Shown one piece after another: positions 17,313 through 27,188 of a DNA stretch of 48,435 nt (position 1 is its first letter; every line of letters begins with the position of its first letter). The stretch is from Propionibacteriales bacterium (GTDB lineage Bacteria > Actinomycetota > Actinomycetes > Propionibacteriales > Nocardioidaceae). Under the pieces are notes generated by a model. It saw only the letters and a program-made list of their open reading frames with translations. It ran no database searches and was not told the origin of the DNA. The DNA lies in contig WHTJ01000023.1 in the NCBI GenBank assembly GCA_009377795.1, positions 1-48,435 on the forward strand, given 5' to 3'. The position numbers and the translations under genes were made by a program.

Positions 17313-18997
17313 TCTTCCCCCAGGGGCGCGAACGTCGTCTGCGGCCGGCCGGACTCGTCCAGGAACGCGCTCAGATGCCCCGCCCAGCGGGCGTCGTCCG
17401 GATCGGGGAAGTCCTCCCGCCAGTGCGATCCGCGAGTCTCCTCGCGGGCCCGGGCGGTCGCGAGCAGCACCATCGCGACCGTGGCCAGGTTGGTAGCCTC
17501 CCAGGCCTCGGTACGCGGGACCTCGTCGGAGTCGGCGACCAGGTCGGCGATCGTCTTGGCGGCCCGTTCGAGGCCGTCCTGGTTGCGGAGGACGCCCGCG
17601 GAGTCGGTCATCTGCCGCTGTACGGCCGGCATGGTGCTCGCGGCGGAGAGGCCGGGCGTCCGCCGCTCGGCCGCCGGCGGCCGCAGAGCGGGCGGATCGC
17701 TCGCGAGGTCGGCGGCGATCCGGCGGGCGAACACCAGACCCTCCAGCAGGGAGTTCGACGCCAGCCGGTTGGCCCCGTGCACGCCGGAGCAGGCGGCCTC
17801 GCCACACGCGTAGAGTCCGGGAACCGTCGTACGCCCGTCCAGGTCGGTCGCGACCCCACCGGACGCGTAATGGCAGGCGGGCGCGACCGGGATCAGCTCG
17901 TGGACCGGGTCGATTCCGTGCTCTCGGCAGGCCGCGAGGATGGTCGGAAACCGCGCCCGCCATCTCTCCTCCCCGAAACCCCTCGCGTCCAGCCACACGT
18001 GCTCCGAGCCGTGCTCACGCATCCGCCGCATGATCGCCTTCGCCACCACATCACGCGGCGCGAGGTCGGCCATCTCATGCACCCCCTGCATGAAGCGTTC
18101 TCCCTGCTGATCGACGAGAAACGCGCCCTCGCCGCGGATCGCCTCGGACACCAGCGGCTGCTGACCTCTCGACCCGGCGCCAAGCCACAGCACCGTGGGA
18201 TGGAACTGCACGAACTCGACGTCCCGCACCACCGCACCCGCGCGCAACGCCATCGCGATGCCGTCGCCCGTGGACACCGCGGGGTTCGTGGTCGAGGAGT
18301 ACACCTGCCCCATGCCGCCACTGGCCAGCACGACGGCCCGGCAACGGACCGAGCCGACGCCGTCGCGCTCACCCTCCCCCATCACGTGCAGGGTCACCCC
18401 GGTGACCGCGCCGTCGGCGGCGGGCATCAGGTCGAGCACCAGCGCGTGCTCGATGACCTCGATGTCGGGCGCGTTGTGCACGGCCGCGACGAGCGCGCGT
18501 TGAACCTCCGCACCGGTCGCGTCTCCACCGGCGTGCACCACCCGGTCGCGATGATGGCCGCCCTCCCTGGTCAGCTGCAGATCGCCGGTGCTGAAGGTGT
18601 CGAACCGGGTGCCGAGCTCGATCAGCTCGTGCACGGCATGCGGTCCCTCGTTGACCAGGAGGCGTACGGCGTCCTCCTCGCACAGCCCGGCACCGGCCAC
18701 CAGCGTGTCGGTGAGGTGCTGCTCCGGCGTATCGCCCGGTCCCAAAGCGGCGGCGATGCCCCCTTGAGCCCAGCGGGTGGACCCCGCGGACAGGTTGTCC
18801 TTGGTGACCACGAGCACCCGTCCGTGCTCTCGGGCCCGCAACGCGGTGGTCAGACCGGCGATCCCGGAACCCACCACCACGACATCGGCATGCGCGGTCC
18901 AGCCGGGACTCGGCGCCCGGAGCAGCCGGGGCAGCGTCGACGTGCCCGGCAGACCGGACACGTCGATCCCACGCGGCGGTCCCGAGGAATCGGTCAC
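17309..18997 (-). CDS. nadB: L-aspartate oxidase
   Basis: 562-aa FAD enzyme of the fumarate reductase/succinate dehydrogenase family that makes iminoaspartate for NAD synthesis. FAD dinucleotide fold [19 protein letters not shown] (about 42-60); the flavin-contact motif [18 protein letters not shown]; substrate region [20 protein letters not shown]; and C-terminal [19 protein letters not shown]. The last 110 residues are the helical domain ([10 protein letters not shown]). The GTG start overlaps the panD stop (GTGA). Length is typical for actinobacterial NadB. Confidence 0.96.
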   Translation of the reverse strand: MTDSSGPPRGIDVSGLPGTSTLPRLLRAPSPGWTAHADVVVVGSGIAGLTTALRAREHGRVLVVTKDNLSAGSTRWAQGGIAAALGPGDTPEQHLTDTLVAGAGLCEEDAVRLLVNEGPHAVHELIELGTRFDTFSTGDLQLTREGGHHRDRVVHAGGDATGAEVQRALVAAVHNAPDIEVIEHALVLDLMPAADGAVTGVTLHVMGEGERDGVGSVRCRAVVLASGGMGQVYSSTTNPAVSTGDGIAMALRAGAVVRDVEFVQFHPTVLWLGAGSRGQQPLVSEAIRGEGAFLVDQQGERFMQGVHEMADLAPRDVVAKAIMRRMREHGSEHVWLDARGFGEERWRARFPTILAACREHGIDPVHELIPVAPACHYASGGVATDLDGRTTVPGLYACGEAACSGVHGANRLASNSLLEGLVFARRIAADLASDPPALRPPAAERRTPGLSAASTMPAVQRQMTDSAGVLRNQDGLERAAKTIADLVADSDEVPRTEAWEATNLATVAMVLLATARAREETRGSHWREDFPDPDDARWAGHLSAFLDESGRPQTTFAPLGEE

Positions 18998-19419
18998 CTG
19001 TGCAGGCTATCCAGGGCGTCCCCGCGGGTCAGACCCGTACCGGGAAGCGCCTCTGCGGGATCCTTGCCCGTGCCGACGATCCGGTTCCGGGCGTCGACGA
19101 AGACCACGCTCGGTTCGAACCGCCGGGCCTCGGCGGTCTCCATCTGCGCGTACCCGATCAGGATCACGATGTCGCCCGGATGCACGAGGCGTGCGGCGGC
19201 GCCGTTGATCCCCAGCACGCCGGAGCCGCGCTCGCCCGCGATGGTGTAGGTCTCCAGGCGAGCGCCGTTGGTGACGTCCACGATCTGCACCATCTCGCCC
19301 GGCAGCAGGTCGGCGGCGTCGAGGAGGTCCGCGTCGACGGTGACCGAGCCGACGTAGTGCAGGTCGGCCTGGGTGACGGTCGCCCGGTGGATCTTGCTCT
19401 TCATCATGATGCGCAGCAT
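18994..19419 (-). CDS. panD: Aspartate 1-decarboxylase
   Basis: 141-aa pyruvoyl enzyme making beta-alanine for pantothenate. The self-cleavage site Gly-Ser is in HYVGSVTVD; with the ATG at 19419 ([20 protein letters not shown]) it falls at Gly24-Ser25, the standard position, so I prefer this start. An ATG two codons earlier (19425) would make an ATGA overlap with panC and is also possible. Lys9 and Arg54-region (GARLETYTI) residues are present, as is the NGAAARLV motif. It lies between panC and nadB, so aspartate is used by two adjacent gene products. Confidence 0.96.
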   Translation of the reverse strand: MLRIMMKSKIHRATVTQADLHYVGSVTVDADLLDAADLLPGEMVQIVDVTNGARLETYTIAGERGSGVLGINGAAARLVHPGDIVILIGYAQMETAEARRFEPSVVFVDARNRIVGTGKDPAEALPGTGLTRGDALDSLHR

Positions 19420-19421
19420 GG

Positions 19422-20285
19422 TCATTCCTCCGATCCGTCACCCAGCGTCAACGGGAGGTTGTCGATCAGCCGCGCCGCGCCCACCCTGCCGGCGATGAGC
19501 AGTCGGGCCTCCCCGGCCTCGGGGGCGGAGGCGAGGTCGGGCGAGCGCAGCTCGAGGTAGTCGATGGTGAGTCCGGGGTACGACATCAGCGCGGCGCCGG
19601 CGGCCTTGAGCACGGCCACCCGGCCGTCCGCGGCCGCCGAGACACCGGCCCGCAGGGCGTGTGAGAGGCCGAGGGCGTCCCTGCGTCGATCGGGCGACAG
19701 GTAGGCATTGCGCGAGGACAGTGCCAGCCCGTCGAACTCTCGTACGGTCTCGACTCCGACGATCCTGGTACCCAGGGCCAGCTCGCGCACCATCCGGCGT
19801 ACGAGCACCAGCTGCTGATAGTCCTTCTGCCCGAAGACCGCGACGTCGGGGCGCACCAGCCCGAACAGCTTCGCGACGACCGTGAGCACACCGCGGAAAT
19901 GGGTCGGCCGGAAGCGGCCCTCCAGCTCGCCGCCCAGTGGGCCGGGGTCGACGGTCACCAGGGGATCGCCGTCCCGATAGACCTGGTCCGGCTCGGGCGC
20001 GAACACCACATCGGCCCCCTCGCGAGCACACATCGCCAGATCGGCGTCGAACGTGCGGGGGTAACGCGACAGGTCCTCACCCGGCCCGAACTGGGTCGGG
20101 TTCACGAAGATGGACGCGACCAGGGTCTCCCCCTGCTGCCGGCCTTCGCGGAGCAGTGCCTCGTGGCCGGCGTGCATCGCACCCATGGTCGGTACGAACG
20201 CCAGCGGCGCGTCGGGCGAGCGGGCGTCCTTGAGGACCGCGTCGAGCTCGTCGCGCGTGCGGGCGATCACCGGGGTGGAGGTCAT
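19422..20285 (-). CDS. panC: Pantothenate synthetase
   Basis: 287-aa HIGH-superfamily ligase joining pantoate and beta-alanine with ATP. Seen: [16 protein letters not shown] with the HxGH ATP motif, [37 protein letters not shown] and [12 protein letters not shown] (the KMSK-equivalent region). It lies 7 bp downstream of the DUF2520 gene and overlaps or abuts panD, so it is part of the coupled operon. No panB or classical panE is nearby. Confidence 0.97.
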   Translation of the reverse strand: MTSTPVIARTRDELDAVLKDARSPDAPLAFVPTMGAMHAGHEALLREGRQQGETLVASIFVNPTQFGPGEDLSRYPRTFDADLAMCAREGADVVFAPEPDQVYRDGDPLVTVDPGPLGGELEGRFRPTHFRGVLTVVAKLFGLVRPDVAVFGQKDYQQLVLVRRMVRELALGTRIVGVETVREFDGLALSSRNAYLSPDRRRDALGLSHALRAGVSAAADGRVAVLKAAGAALMSYPGLTIDYLELRSPDLASAPEAGEARLLIAGRVGAARLIDNLPLTLGDGSEE

Positions 20286-20292
20286 GGAGCCG

Positions 20293-21177
20293 TTACCGGA
20301 TCGCCTTGACCCGGGCGTCGTTCAGTGCCTCGACGATCACGGCCGCGCGGGCCGGTTGCAGCCTGCCGTCGAGTACGGCGTGGTTGGCGGTGGCCCGGGC
20401 CATCGCGATGTAGGACTCCAGCGTCTCCAGCGAAGTCTCCTGGAGGGTGCCGAGGTGGGCGCGCACCGTCTTCAGGTCGCCGCGCACGATCGGCCCGGTG
20501 AGGGCGGCGTCGCCGTAGGACAGGGAATTGTCCAAGGCTGCTTGCAATAACGGCTGCAACGTGGCCGCCGGATCGGTGACTCCGGAGCGGCGCAGCAACT
20601 CCATGGACTGCGAGACCAGGGTGACCAGGTGGTTGGCGCCGTGCGCCAGCGCGGCGTGGTACAGCACGCGATGCTGCTCCTCGATCCAGAAGCTCCGGCC
20701 GCCGAGGTCGGCGACCAGGTCGTCGACCAGCGCGCGGGCCGGCGGGTCCTCGGGTGCCGTACATCCGAAGACACAGCCGGAGAGCCGCGCCAGGTCGATG
20801 TCGGTACCGGTGAACGTCATTGCGGGATGCATCGCGGCCACGTGGGCGCCCCGTTCCGCGGCCGGTCGGAGCACGGCGGACCCGTGCGCGCCGCTGGTGT
20901 GCACGACGGACATCCCCTCCCGGATCGCCCCGGAGGCGGAGAGCATTGTGACCACGTTGCTCAGGGCGTCGTCCGGAACGGTGAGCAGAAGTACGTCGGA
21001 TGCGCGTGCCACGGCGGATGGCTTGAGCCGCGGTACGCCGGGCAGCAGGGTCTCGATGCGGAAACGTGAGGCGTCGGTCTCGCCCGCGGCGGCGACGATG
21101 TCATGACCTGCGCGACGCAGTGTTGCGGAAAGGACGGCGCCCACGCGCCCTGCGCCGATTACCCCGATACGGGCCAT
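20293..21177 (-). CDS. Rossmann-like and DUF2520 domain protein (candidate NADP-dependent reductase)
   Basis: 294 aa. N-terminal dinucleotide fold GVIGAGRVGAVLSATL (4-19) with LLLTVPDDAL as a later strand, then the helical DUF2520 domain (LYHAALAHGANHLVTLVSQSMELL .. ALTGPIVRGD). The layout resembles ketopantoate reductase and F420:NADP oxidoreductase-like proteins. As the first gene of the pan/nad operon, 7 bp before panC, it could supply pantoate or act in a related step; this is inference, the family has no agreed function that I know of. The start is preceded by AGGCGAAG. A 143-bp gap separates it from the damaged hydrolase gene, so the operon promoter is probably there. Confidence 0.85.
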   Translation of the reverse strand: MARIGVIGAGRVGAVLSATLRRAGHDIVAAAGETDASRFRIETLLPGVPRLKPSAVARASDVLLLTVPDDALSNVVTMLSASGAIREGMSVVHTSGAHGSAVLRPAAERGAHVAAMHPAMTFTGTDIDLARLSGCVFGCTAPEDPPARALVDDLVADLGGRSFWIEEQHRVLYHAALAHGANHLVTLVSQSMELLRRSGVTDPAATLQPLLQAALDNSLSYGDAALTGPIVRGDLKTVRAHLGTLQETSLETLESYIAMARATANHAVLDGRLQPARAAVIVEALNDARVKAIR

Positions 21178-21320
21178 CTGCTTCGCCTTTCGTTCCAGTC
21201 CCTCCCAGGGGTACCGGACGGTGTTCGGCTGTGCTCCGGTGCGGAGCCAGCCTAGCTAGAGGAACACCGCGCCGATACCGGCGCTTCCCGTGGCCTCCCT
21301 CACACCGGCGCGAAGGTGGG

Positions 21321-23744
21321 TCAGTCGCGGATCAGCTGGCTCGCCCGGCGTACCTCGGGCTCCCCGCGAACAGCCACGGGCGAGATCCGCCAGCGCATCC
21401 CGACGTACTCCAGGCCCTCCGCACGGCCGTCCCGCCGCACCGGCACCCGGAGCTCGAGGGACGTGCGCCCGGCGTCCAGCCAGCCGAACCGGCTCCATCT
21501 GGACCGGCTGAGCCGCGTCGACAAGGGTTCGCGGGTGAAGGAGCGCACCCACCGGCGATTCAGGTCTCCGAGGGTCGCCTGCGGCACGCCTCGGTCGGCC
21601 GCGGCGAACCGCATGAAGATCGCGAACGGAACGTCGGCCGGCCGGGAAAGCTCCAGCCGGAACCTGGCCGGGTCGCCCTCGGCGGTACGCGCTCGCACGG
21701 TGCTGAGAGTCATCCGCGGTTTGGGGTCGTCGTCGACCACGAACGCATTGCCCAGGTAGCGCGAGGTCATCACGTTGCGCAGCGGGAACGCGGCCAGGAA
21801 GTACCTCGTGTGCTTGCCGTCATACCGCCGGTCCGCGTCGTAGGCAACCGGGATCACTCCAGATCGCGTGCCCCGTGGGATGTCCACCCGGACCGACTGA
21901 GTCTCCCGCCAGTTCTGGATGTTCTGTACGTACACCCGGAGGCTCGCCGGCTTGGTCACGTCGCCGGTGACCGTGTACGGGACGTCCAACGTGGCCGTGC
22001 CTCCGTCGCCCTCGACCTGCCTCGCGGTGCCGATACTCACCACCGGCAGCGGCGTCGGCTCGTCCGGCACGATCACCCGGTTGCGGCCCGCGAACTCCAG
22101 CAGCCACACATGACCGCTCTCCGACACACCCTCCAGCTCGACCTTGGTCACCCGGGTGAGGTCGATCCCCGACACTCCGGCGAGCGGTGCACGGAGGTTC
22201 TGTCCCCACAGCTTGGCCAGGTCGAACCGGTTACCCGGGAACGGCACGAGGCGCCCGCCACCGACCGCCGGTACGGTCGCCGTCGTGGCGTCCGCGTCGG
22301 TCAGCCGGAAGCGGAGCCGTACCGGCCGTTCCTTGGCCACCACGACCCTCGCCTCCAGGTCGGCGTAGCCCGACAGGTCGCGCGGCGCGGCCAGCTGCAC
22401 GCCGCCGGTGGCGCCCGCAGTACTCCACGTCATTTCCATCGCACCCGCGCTCGGCGCGCTCCGCGGAGGTACGGGTGGCCAGTGCGGCGTGCGGACGGGG
22501 GAGGCGCCGTCGCCGCACGCGCGGTCCTCGGGAGCACTGGAACGACCGACACACTGGGAGACCTCGGCGCCGCCGGAGCCGGTGAGCGAACGTGCGAGCG
22601 GGCGGATCAGCGTCTCGTCCAGCCCCAGCTGCGCGCTGCGTACGTCGGCGTCGCCCGCGGACGGGACCGAGACGTTGCTGCCGTCGAACATCGGCAACAA
22701 CGAATCGTCACCCCGAGCGAACAACGAGACCGCCCCCGCGATGTACGTCTTGCCCACCCGGCGTTGCTCGACCTTGGTGAGCCGCCGTTCCGAGTTCCTG
22801 CCGCACACCGGGTCGTTGGGGTTCCACCAGTCGTCCCAGGCGCCTCCGATCGAGAGCCCAGGAGTCCATTCGGTGTTGAAGAAATTGTGGTTGGCGCCCA
22901 TGACCATCAGCGCGCTGTGCAGCGCCGGATCGTGGGTGACGTCGCGCTGGGTGTCGACGTACCCCTGCCCCTGAAGGTCGGAGACGTCGCCGTCGCAGAA
23001 GGGCAGCATCGACACCGTGGGGATGCCGGTGGCGACCTGCCGCCCGAAGTCGGTGGGGCCGATCAGGACCAGGCCGGACAGCTTGTACGCAGCGGGGGTA
23101 GCGGTGTCGATCGCGGCACGCTCGACGCCCTCGCCGCCACGGGAATGGCCGACCAGTACGACGTTCCTCATCTGGAGCCGGTGGAACCATCGTGACTCCG
23201 GGTCGCGGTTGCGCTGCGCCCAGACTCCGAGATGGCGGCGTACGAGCAGGGACCGAGCGGCGGCCCCGCCGTCGGCCCGGTTCCAGTCCTGCTCGTTGAT
23301 GCTGTTGGCGGAGATGGACACAGTGACGTAGCCCTGCGAGGCCAGCAGCCGCTGGACGTAGTCGTACCCCAGATAGCTCGGAACCGGGAGCCCCCGGGGC
23401 CCGCACAGCCACTGCAGGGGGCTGGGCCCGTCGGCCGAGCCGTCGCGCGGCGTGTAGCAGGCCTGATGCCGCCCGTGCAGGAAGAGCACGAGCGGGCGTC
23501 GGCCGGGCGCGTCCACCGGCCTGACCACATGACCCCACATCTCGACCGGCAGCGGGAAGCCGGACGACGGCCGCGGCCGCAGCTTGTAGTCACTCGTCCG
23601 GGTCTCGTAGGGGCCGGACACGCCCGGGTCGGCCGCGACCCCGAGCGCCCGTCCGTCCGGCGGTGGGGTGTACGGCGTCCCCGGTTCGATGGCCCGTCTC
23701 TCGGTCGAGTCCAGCTGCCGGGCACCCAGCCGCAGGTCGAGCCT
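21321..23744 (-). pseudogene. Secreted alpha/beta-hydrolase with Calx-beta-like C-terminus, downstream part of interrupted gene
   Basis: After a TAA at 23745-23747 the same frame stays open to 21321. The part includes the hydrolase core LVLFLHGRHQACY and nucleophile elbow VLVGHSRGGEG, an MGANHNFFNTEW segment that supplies the likely catalytic His, and a C-terminal region with strand-rich Calx-beta-like modules (VSIGTARQVEGDGGTATLDV; SRYLGNAFVVDDD). The first possible internal start is GTG 23621, but it would lack a signal peptide and drop the residues RLDLRLGARQLDSTE just after the stop, which read as normal coding sequence. I infer a 920-codon secreted hydrolase broken by one nonsense codon. 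Alternatives: a sequencing error, or read-through. Confidence 0.75.
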
Positions 23745-24083
23745 TTACGGGTTGATGCCGTCGGGCAACGGGATGGTCAGCGTGCGGCCGTCCGGAGCGA
23801 GTTGCGGATAACCCACGAAGGTCTCGTCGCCGAGCCATACCTCGGGCCGGGCATCGGTCACCGGCAGCGGGTCCGGGCTGCGCCATTGCGCGACCCGCGA
23901 GCCGTCCGCGTCGATGGCGACCCGCCATTGCCCACGGGTGCCGTTCTCCACCCGCTCGCCTTGCTCCGGATCGCCGGGCGGTGCGGCAGGCTCGGCGGTG
24001 GCGCTCCCCTGCATGGTCGCGAGCGCCAGCACCAGCGTGGTCACCACCCCGAGCAAGGATGAGTACGCGCGTCTTCCGGTCAT
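23745..24083 (-). pseudogene. Signal peptide and N-terminal domain of the interrupted secreted hydrolase
   Basis: 112 aa ending at TAA. It has a clear signal peptide (MTGRRAYSSLLGVVTTLVLALA, cleavage near SATA-EPAAPP) and a beta-strand segment with SPDPLPVTDARPEVWLGDE and GYPQLAPDGRTLTIPLPDGI, which I recall at the N-terminus of secreted actinobacterial alpha/beta-hydrolases just before the catalytic domain. A strong GGAGGGGG lies upstream of the ATG. The stop is in exactly the same frame as the hydrolase (24083 minus 23621 is divisible by 3), so a single codon change would restore one protein. Confidence 0.75.
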
Positions 24084-24213
24084 CGGGCCCCCTCCTCATG
24101 GCACACCCGCACGACCGCCCATCGCGTTCGCCGGCCCCGCCGAATCGACGACCCGTCACCGTCCGGGTCCGTCGTCGAGCCGAGCTTACCCGGCGACATC
24201 GTGAGTCGGGCCA

Positions 24214-24264
24214 GATCTGCAATCTCGGTGCGAGAAGCGGCCTGATGTGCAATCTCGGCGCGAA
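24214..24264. repeat. Dispersed repeat, locus 4 (two direct copies, no hairpin)
   Basis: TGCAATCTCGGTGCGAG (24218-24234, one mismatch) and TGCAATCTCGGCGCGAA (24248-24264) lie in the same orientation 30 bp apart, each preceded by GATCT/GATGT. No inverted arm is present, so no long stem forms. Unlike the other loci it sits between two divergent genes, ending 12 bp before the -10 of the MidA-like gene. Confidence 0.8.
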
Positions 24265-24288
24265 GGGCGACCGGTCTAGGGTCGACGC

Positions 24289-25218
24289 GTGGCCGAACTC
24301 CCGACCTGGCGCGAGGCGTGGACCGCCGCGCTCTACGGCCCGGACGGGTTTTATCGGCGAGAACGGCCGGGCGCGCATTTCCGCACCTCGGTGCACGCCT
24401 CACCGCTGTTCGCTACCGCGATGCTCGCACTGGCCCGCCGCCACGACCTCACCACGGTCGTCGACGTCGGCACGGGCCGCGGTGAGCTGCTCGGCCAGTT
24501 GGACGAGCTGGCCCCGGGCGAGCTGCGCCTGGTGGGGCATGACGTCGTACCCCGCCCGTCCGACCTGCCACCCCGAATCGAGTGGGTCGACCGGCTGCCG
24601 GACCGGATCGACGGACTGGTCGTGGCCAACGAGTGGCTGGACGACATCCCCTGCGACGTGGTCGAGGTCGACGACGCCGGTACGGTGCGGCTCGTACACG
24701 TCGACCCCGCCACCGGCGAGGAGGCGTTGGGCGAGCCGTTCGACGAACCCTGGCTGAACAGCTGGTGGCCGCTGGCCGAGCCGGGCACCCGCGCCGAGAT
24801 CGGTGCGGCGCGGGACGACGACTGGGCGGACGTCGTACGCCGTGTCGGCGACGGCCTCGCGGTCGCGATCGACTACGGACACACCCTGGATCGGCGTCCG
24901 GCGCTCGGCAGCCTGACGGCGTACCAGCACGGCCGCGAGGTGGACGTCATACCTGACGGGAGCCGCGACATCACCGCGCACGTGGCCGTCGACTCACTCA
25001 TCGGTACGCGTACGACGCAACGAGAAGCGCTTCACAGCTTGGGAATTCTCAGCACACGACCGCCGCTGGACCGGGCGCATGCAGACCCCGCGGGGTACGT
25101 CCGCGAGCTGAACGACGCCTCGGCCGCGGCCGAGCTCACCGCGCGCGGCGGCCTCGGCGACTTCATCTGGATCATGTCCCCGCACGGGCTCGACGGGCGC
25201 GCTCCAGCTGCTCGGTGA
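24289..25218 (+). CDS. MidA/NDUFAF7-type SAM-dependent methyltransferase (DUF185)
   Basis: 309 aa. SAM motif VVDVGTGRGELLGQL (about 57-71), the family Asn-Glu motif VVANEWLDDIPCDVVEV (in place of NELLDALP), VAIDYGH, and the family hallmark DITAHVAVDSL near residue 228. In humans NDUFAF7 dimethylates an Arg of NDUFS2, the NuoD homologue, during complex I assembly; an orphan NuoD lies 2 kb away here. The GTG start has TAGGGT 6 nt upstream. The 3' end overlaps the convergent PH-domain gene by 47 bp. Enzyme family is confident; the NuoD target is inference. Confidence 0.88.
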   Translation: MAELPTWREAWTAALYGPDGFYRRERPGAHFRTSVHASPLFATAMLALARRHDLTTVVDVGTGRGELLGQLDELAPGELRLVGHDVVPRPSDLPPRIEWVDRLPDRIDGLVVANEWLDDIPCDVVEVDDAGTVRLVHVDPATGEEALGEPFDEPWLNSWWPLAEPGTRAEIGAARDDDWADVVRRVGDGLAVAIDYGHTLDRRPALGSLTAYQHGREVDVIPDGSRDITAHVAVDSLIGTRTTQREALHSLGILSTRPPLDRAHADPAGYVRELNDASAAAELTARGGLGDFIWIMSPHGLDGRAPAAR

Positions 25219-26632
25219 CGAGCGCCCTCGCCTCGTCCACCGAGCGATGCTTGGCCACGGCGTTGCAGGGGCCCGGCGTGGTGTGGATGTGCACGTCCGC
25301 CAGACCGAGACGGCGCTGGGTCGGGCCCTGGTGGAGATGCACCGACTGCGTCTTGTGGTGCGGCACGATGTCGGTACGCCGCAGCATCCAACCTCGTACG
25401 GTGACCGCGACCCGATCGGTCGCGCCGGCCGCGAAATACCGCCACCCGACCGGCCGGAAGAGTCGCGCCCGCCGGGGCGCGCCCCGTACCGGGATTTCGC
25501 CGAGCCGGGACCCGTGTCCGAGACGCGCGAGCACGTCGTACGCCACCGCCTTCGGCACCGCCGGAAGCAGGGTCGGCGTCGAGGTCGAGTTGTCGCCGGA
25601 CGACCCCGTGTACCCCGCGATGTCGACCTCGACCCGGACCAGCTCCGCTCGCCGCCACAGCAGCGGCTCCTGGACGACGAAGCCCTGGATCCGGTCGAGC
25701 AGCACGGTCTGCGTGCGAAGGTCGAACAGCCCCCGGCGGAGCCGCCACCCGCCGGCGGTCTCACTGAGCACGAAGCCCCACTGGTTCACCAGATGCCTGG
25801 CGAGCGCCGTGCCGGCACCCAGAATCGTCGTGAACCCGATCGCCAGACCGCCCGGAAGGAAGACCGCGATCTCCGCATCCTCGATGAGATAGGCGAGCAC
25901 TCCCACCGCCGCGAGGAACACCACCATCAGGAGCGCGGAGACGATCAGCTCGGTCGAGAGCAGGGTCCCGACGACCAGCCATTGCGGACGCACGGCGAGG
26001 ATCTCCCGCTCCACCGGCGCCACGCGGCCCTCGGCCTCCGCCGTGTCGAAGCGTGGAGGGGCGGGGGCCTCCCCACCAGGCTCGGCCGAGACCGGCGGCC
26101 GTGGGTACGGCACCGCTGCGTGCGGCAGCTCCTCACCCAGTTCGAGAATGACCGCGCGCAACCGATGCGCGTCATCGAGCCGCAAGAACGCCAACGGAGC
26201 TTCGGATTCCGACCCACCGGCGACCTCGAAGCGAAGCTCCGCCATGCCGAATATCCGAGCGAGAAAGGGCTGGACGACGTCCACCGCCTGGAGTCGCTCG
26301 AGGCTGATCCGGCGAGATCGGCGCACGAAGACACCGGAGTCGATCCGCACCTCCTCCGGCTCGATCCGGAAGCGGGTGAACCACCAGGCGCAGAACCCGT
26401 ACACCAGCCCACCGACGACGACGGTCCCGCCGATGACCACGACGCCGAGCAGCTGCACGCCCTCGGCCAGCTCCCGGACCAGCGCCACCACGCCGGCCAG
26501 GATGAGGATTCCCACCCGCAGGAAGGGCGACACCGGATGCACCCGCTGGAACCCTTCTCCCGCGACCCCCGGTTGTGCCCACCCCTTCGCGGTGTCGTCC
26601 GGTGCGTTCGCGGGTCGGTCGGGTTCGGTCAC
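25172..26632 (-). CDS. Multi-pass membrane protein with bacterial PH (DUF304/bPH2) domains
   Basis: 486 aa, YdbT-like. The first pair of helices is at about 22-70 (FLRVGILILAGVVALV; VVVIGGTVVVGGLVYGF), followed by a bPH2 domain beginning RFRIEPEEVRIDSGVFVRR and ISLERLQAVDVVQPFLAR. A second helix pair (about 225-290) precedes another PH domain (LLDRIQGFVVQEPLLWRR), and a third PH-like segment ends the protein (RTDIVPHHKTQSVHLHQGP). In Bacillus such proteins resist or modulate membrane stress, but the role here is unknown. The GTG overlaps the stop of the smaller PH gene (GTGA), so the two form an operon. Confidence 0.88.
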   Translation of the reverse strand: MTEPDRPANAPDDTAKGWAQPGVAGEGFQRVHPVSPFLRVGILILAGVVALVRELAEGVQLLGVVVIGGTVVVGGLVYGFCAWWFTRFRIEPEEVRIDSGVFVRRSRRISLERLQAVDVVQPFLARIFGMAELRFEVAGGSESEAPLAFLRLDDAHRLRAVILELGEELPHAAVPYPRPPVSAEPGGEAPAPPRFDTAEAEGRVAPVEREILAVRPQWLVVGTLLSTELIVSALLMVVFLAAVGVLAYLIEDAEIAVFLPGGLAIGFTTILGAGTALARHLVNQWGFVLSETAGGWRLRRGLFDLRTQTVLLDRIQGFVVQEPLLWRRAELVRVEVDIAGYTGSSGDNSTSTPTLLPAVPKAVAYDVLARLGHGSRLGEIPVRGAPRRARLFRPVGWRYFAAGATDRVAVTVRGWMLRRTDIVPHHKTQSVHLHQGPTQRRLGLADVHIHTTPGPCNAVAKHRSVDEARALVTEQLERARRARAGT

Positions 26633-27129
26633 AGGCCCGCCGCCCGAGCCTCGCCGCGCTCGGTGAGCCGGTCACGCATCCGCGCCGCCTGATCGGCCGG
26701 GAGGCCGAGGATCCTCGCCCTGGTCTGCATCGACGCGGTGTGCAGCTCCACCCGAGCCATGCCGTACGCGCGGTCGAGCGGTCCGGCGAGGACGTCGACG
26801 AACTGCATCCGGCCGTACGGCACCGCGACGATGGTGCGGAACATCAGGCCGTGCTTGATGTAGAGGTCGTCGTCCCGCTCGGCGTACCCCCAGGCGCGAC
26901 GCCATCGCCCGGCCCACCACCAGCACCACACGGCGGCGGCCACCCCCGCGATCGTGACCAGCCAGGGCAGCCAGCCGAGCGAGTCCGGCAGCGGAAGGAA
27001 TGCCAGGACGGCGACGAGCACGGCGGCACCGACCACGGCGGAGACACAGCCGACCAGCCGGATCTTGGTCGCCAGCCGGTCGGACACCGGCTGCCAGTCG
27101 ACACCGGGCGGCGCGAACAGCTCATCCAT
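26629..27129 (-). CDS. Small membrane protein with bPH2 (DUF304) domain
   Basis: 166 aa, YdbS-like. Two transmembrane helices (about 28-50 and 52-76) precede a single PH domain ([60 protein letters not shown]). The tail overlaps the start of the larger PH protein, the typical YdbS-YdbT arrangement. TAGCCT lies 6 nt upstream of the ATG, suggesting a leaderless mRNA. The start is 59 bp from the divergent nuoD-like gene, so the two promoters are nearly back to back. Confidence 0.88.
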   Translation of the reverse strand: MDELFAPPGVDWQPVSDRLATKIRLVGCVSAVVGAAVLVAVLAFLPLPDSLGWLPWLVTIAGVAAAVWCWWWAGRWRRAWGYAERDDDLYIKHGLMFRTIVAVPYGRMQFVDVLAGPLDRAYGMARVELHTASMQTRARILGLPADQAARMRDRLTERGEARAAGL

Positions 27130-27188
27130 GCACCGAGGCTACTGCGGCACACCGCCGTCCCGTGCCCTTCGCATGCCAGGATGGGTAC

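Noticed and set aside
23621-23623. GTG 23621 as the true start of the hydrolase
   Set aside because: It would remove residues continuous with the family and leave no signal peptide; no Shine-Dalgarno or -10 is seen before it.
23745-23747. Programmed stop-codon read-through in the hydrolase
   Set aside because: Context CCG TAA AGG has no read-through signal I recognise; a nonsense mutation or sequence error is simpler.
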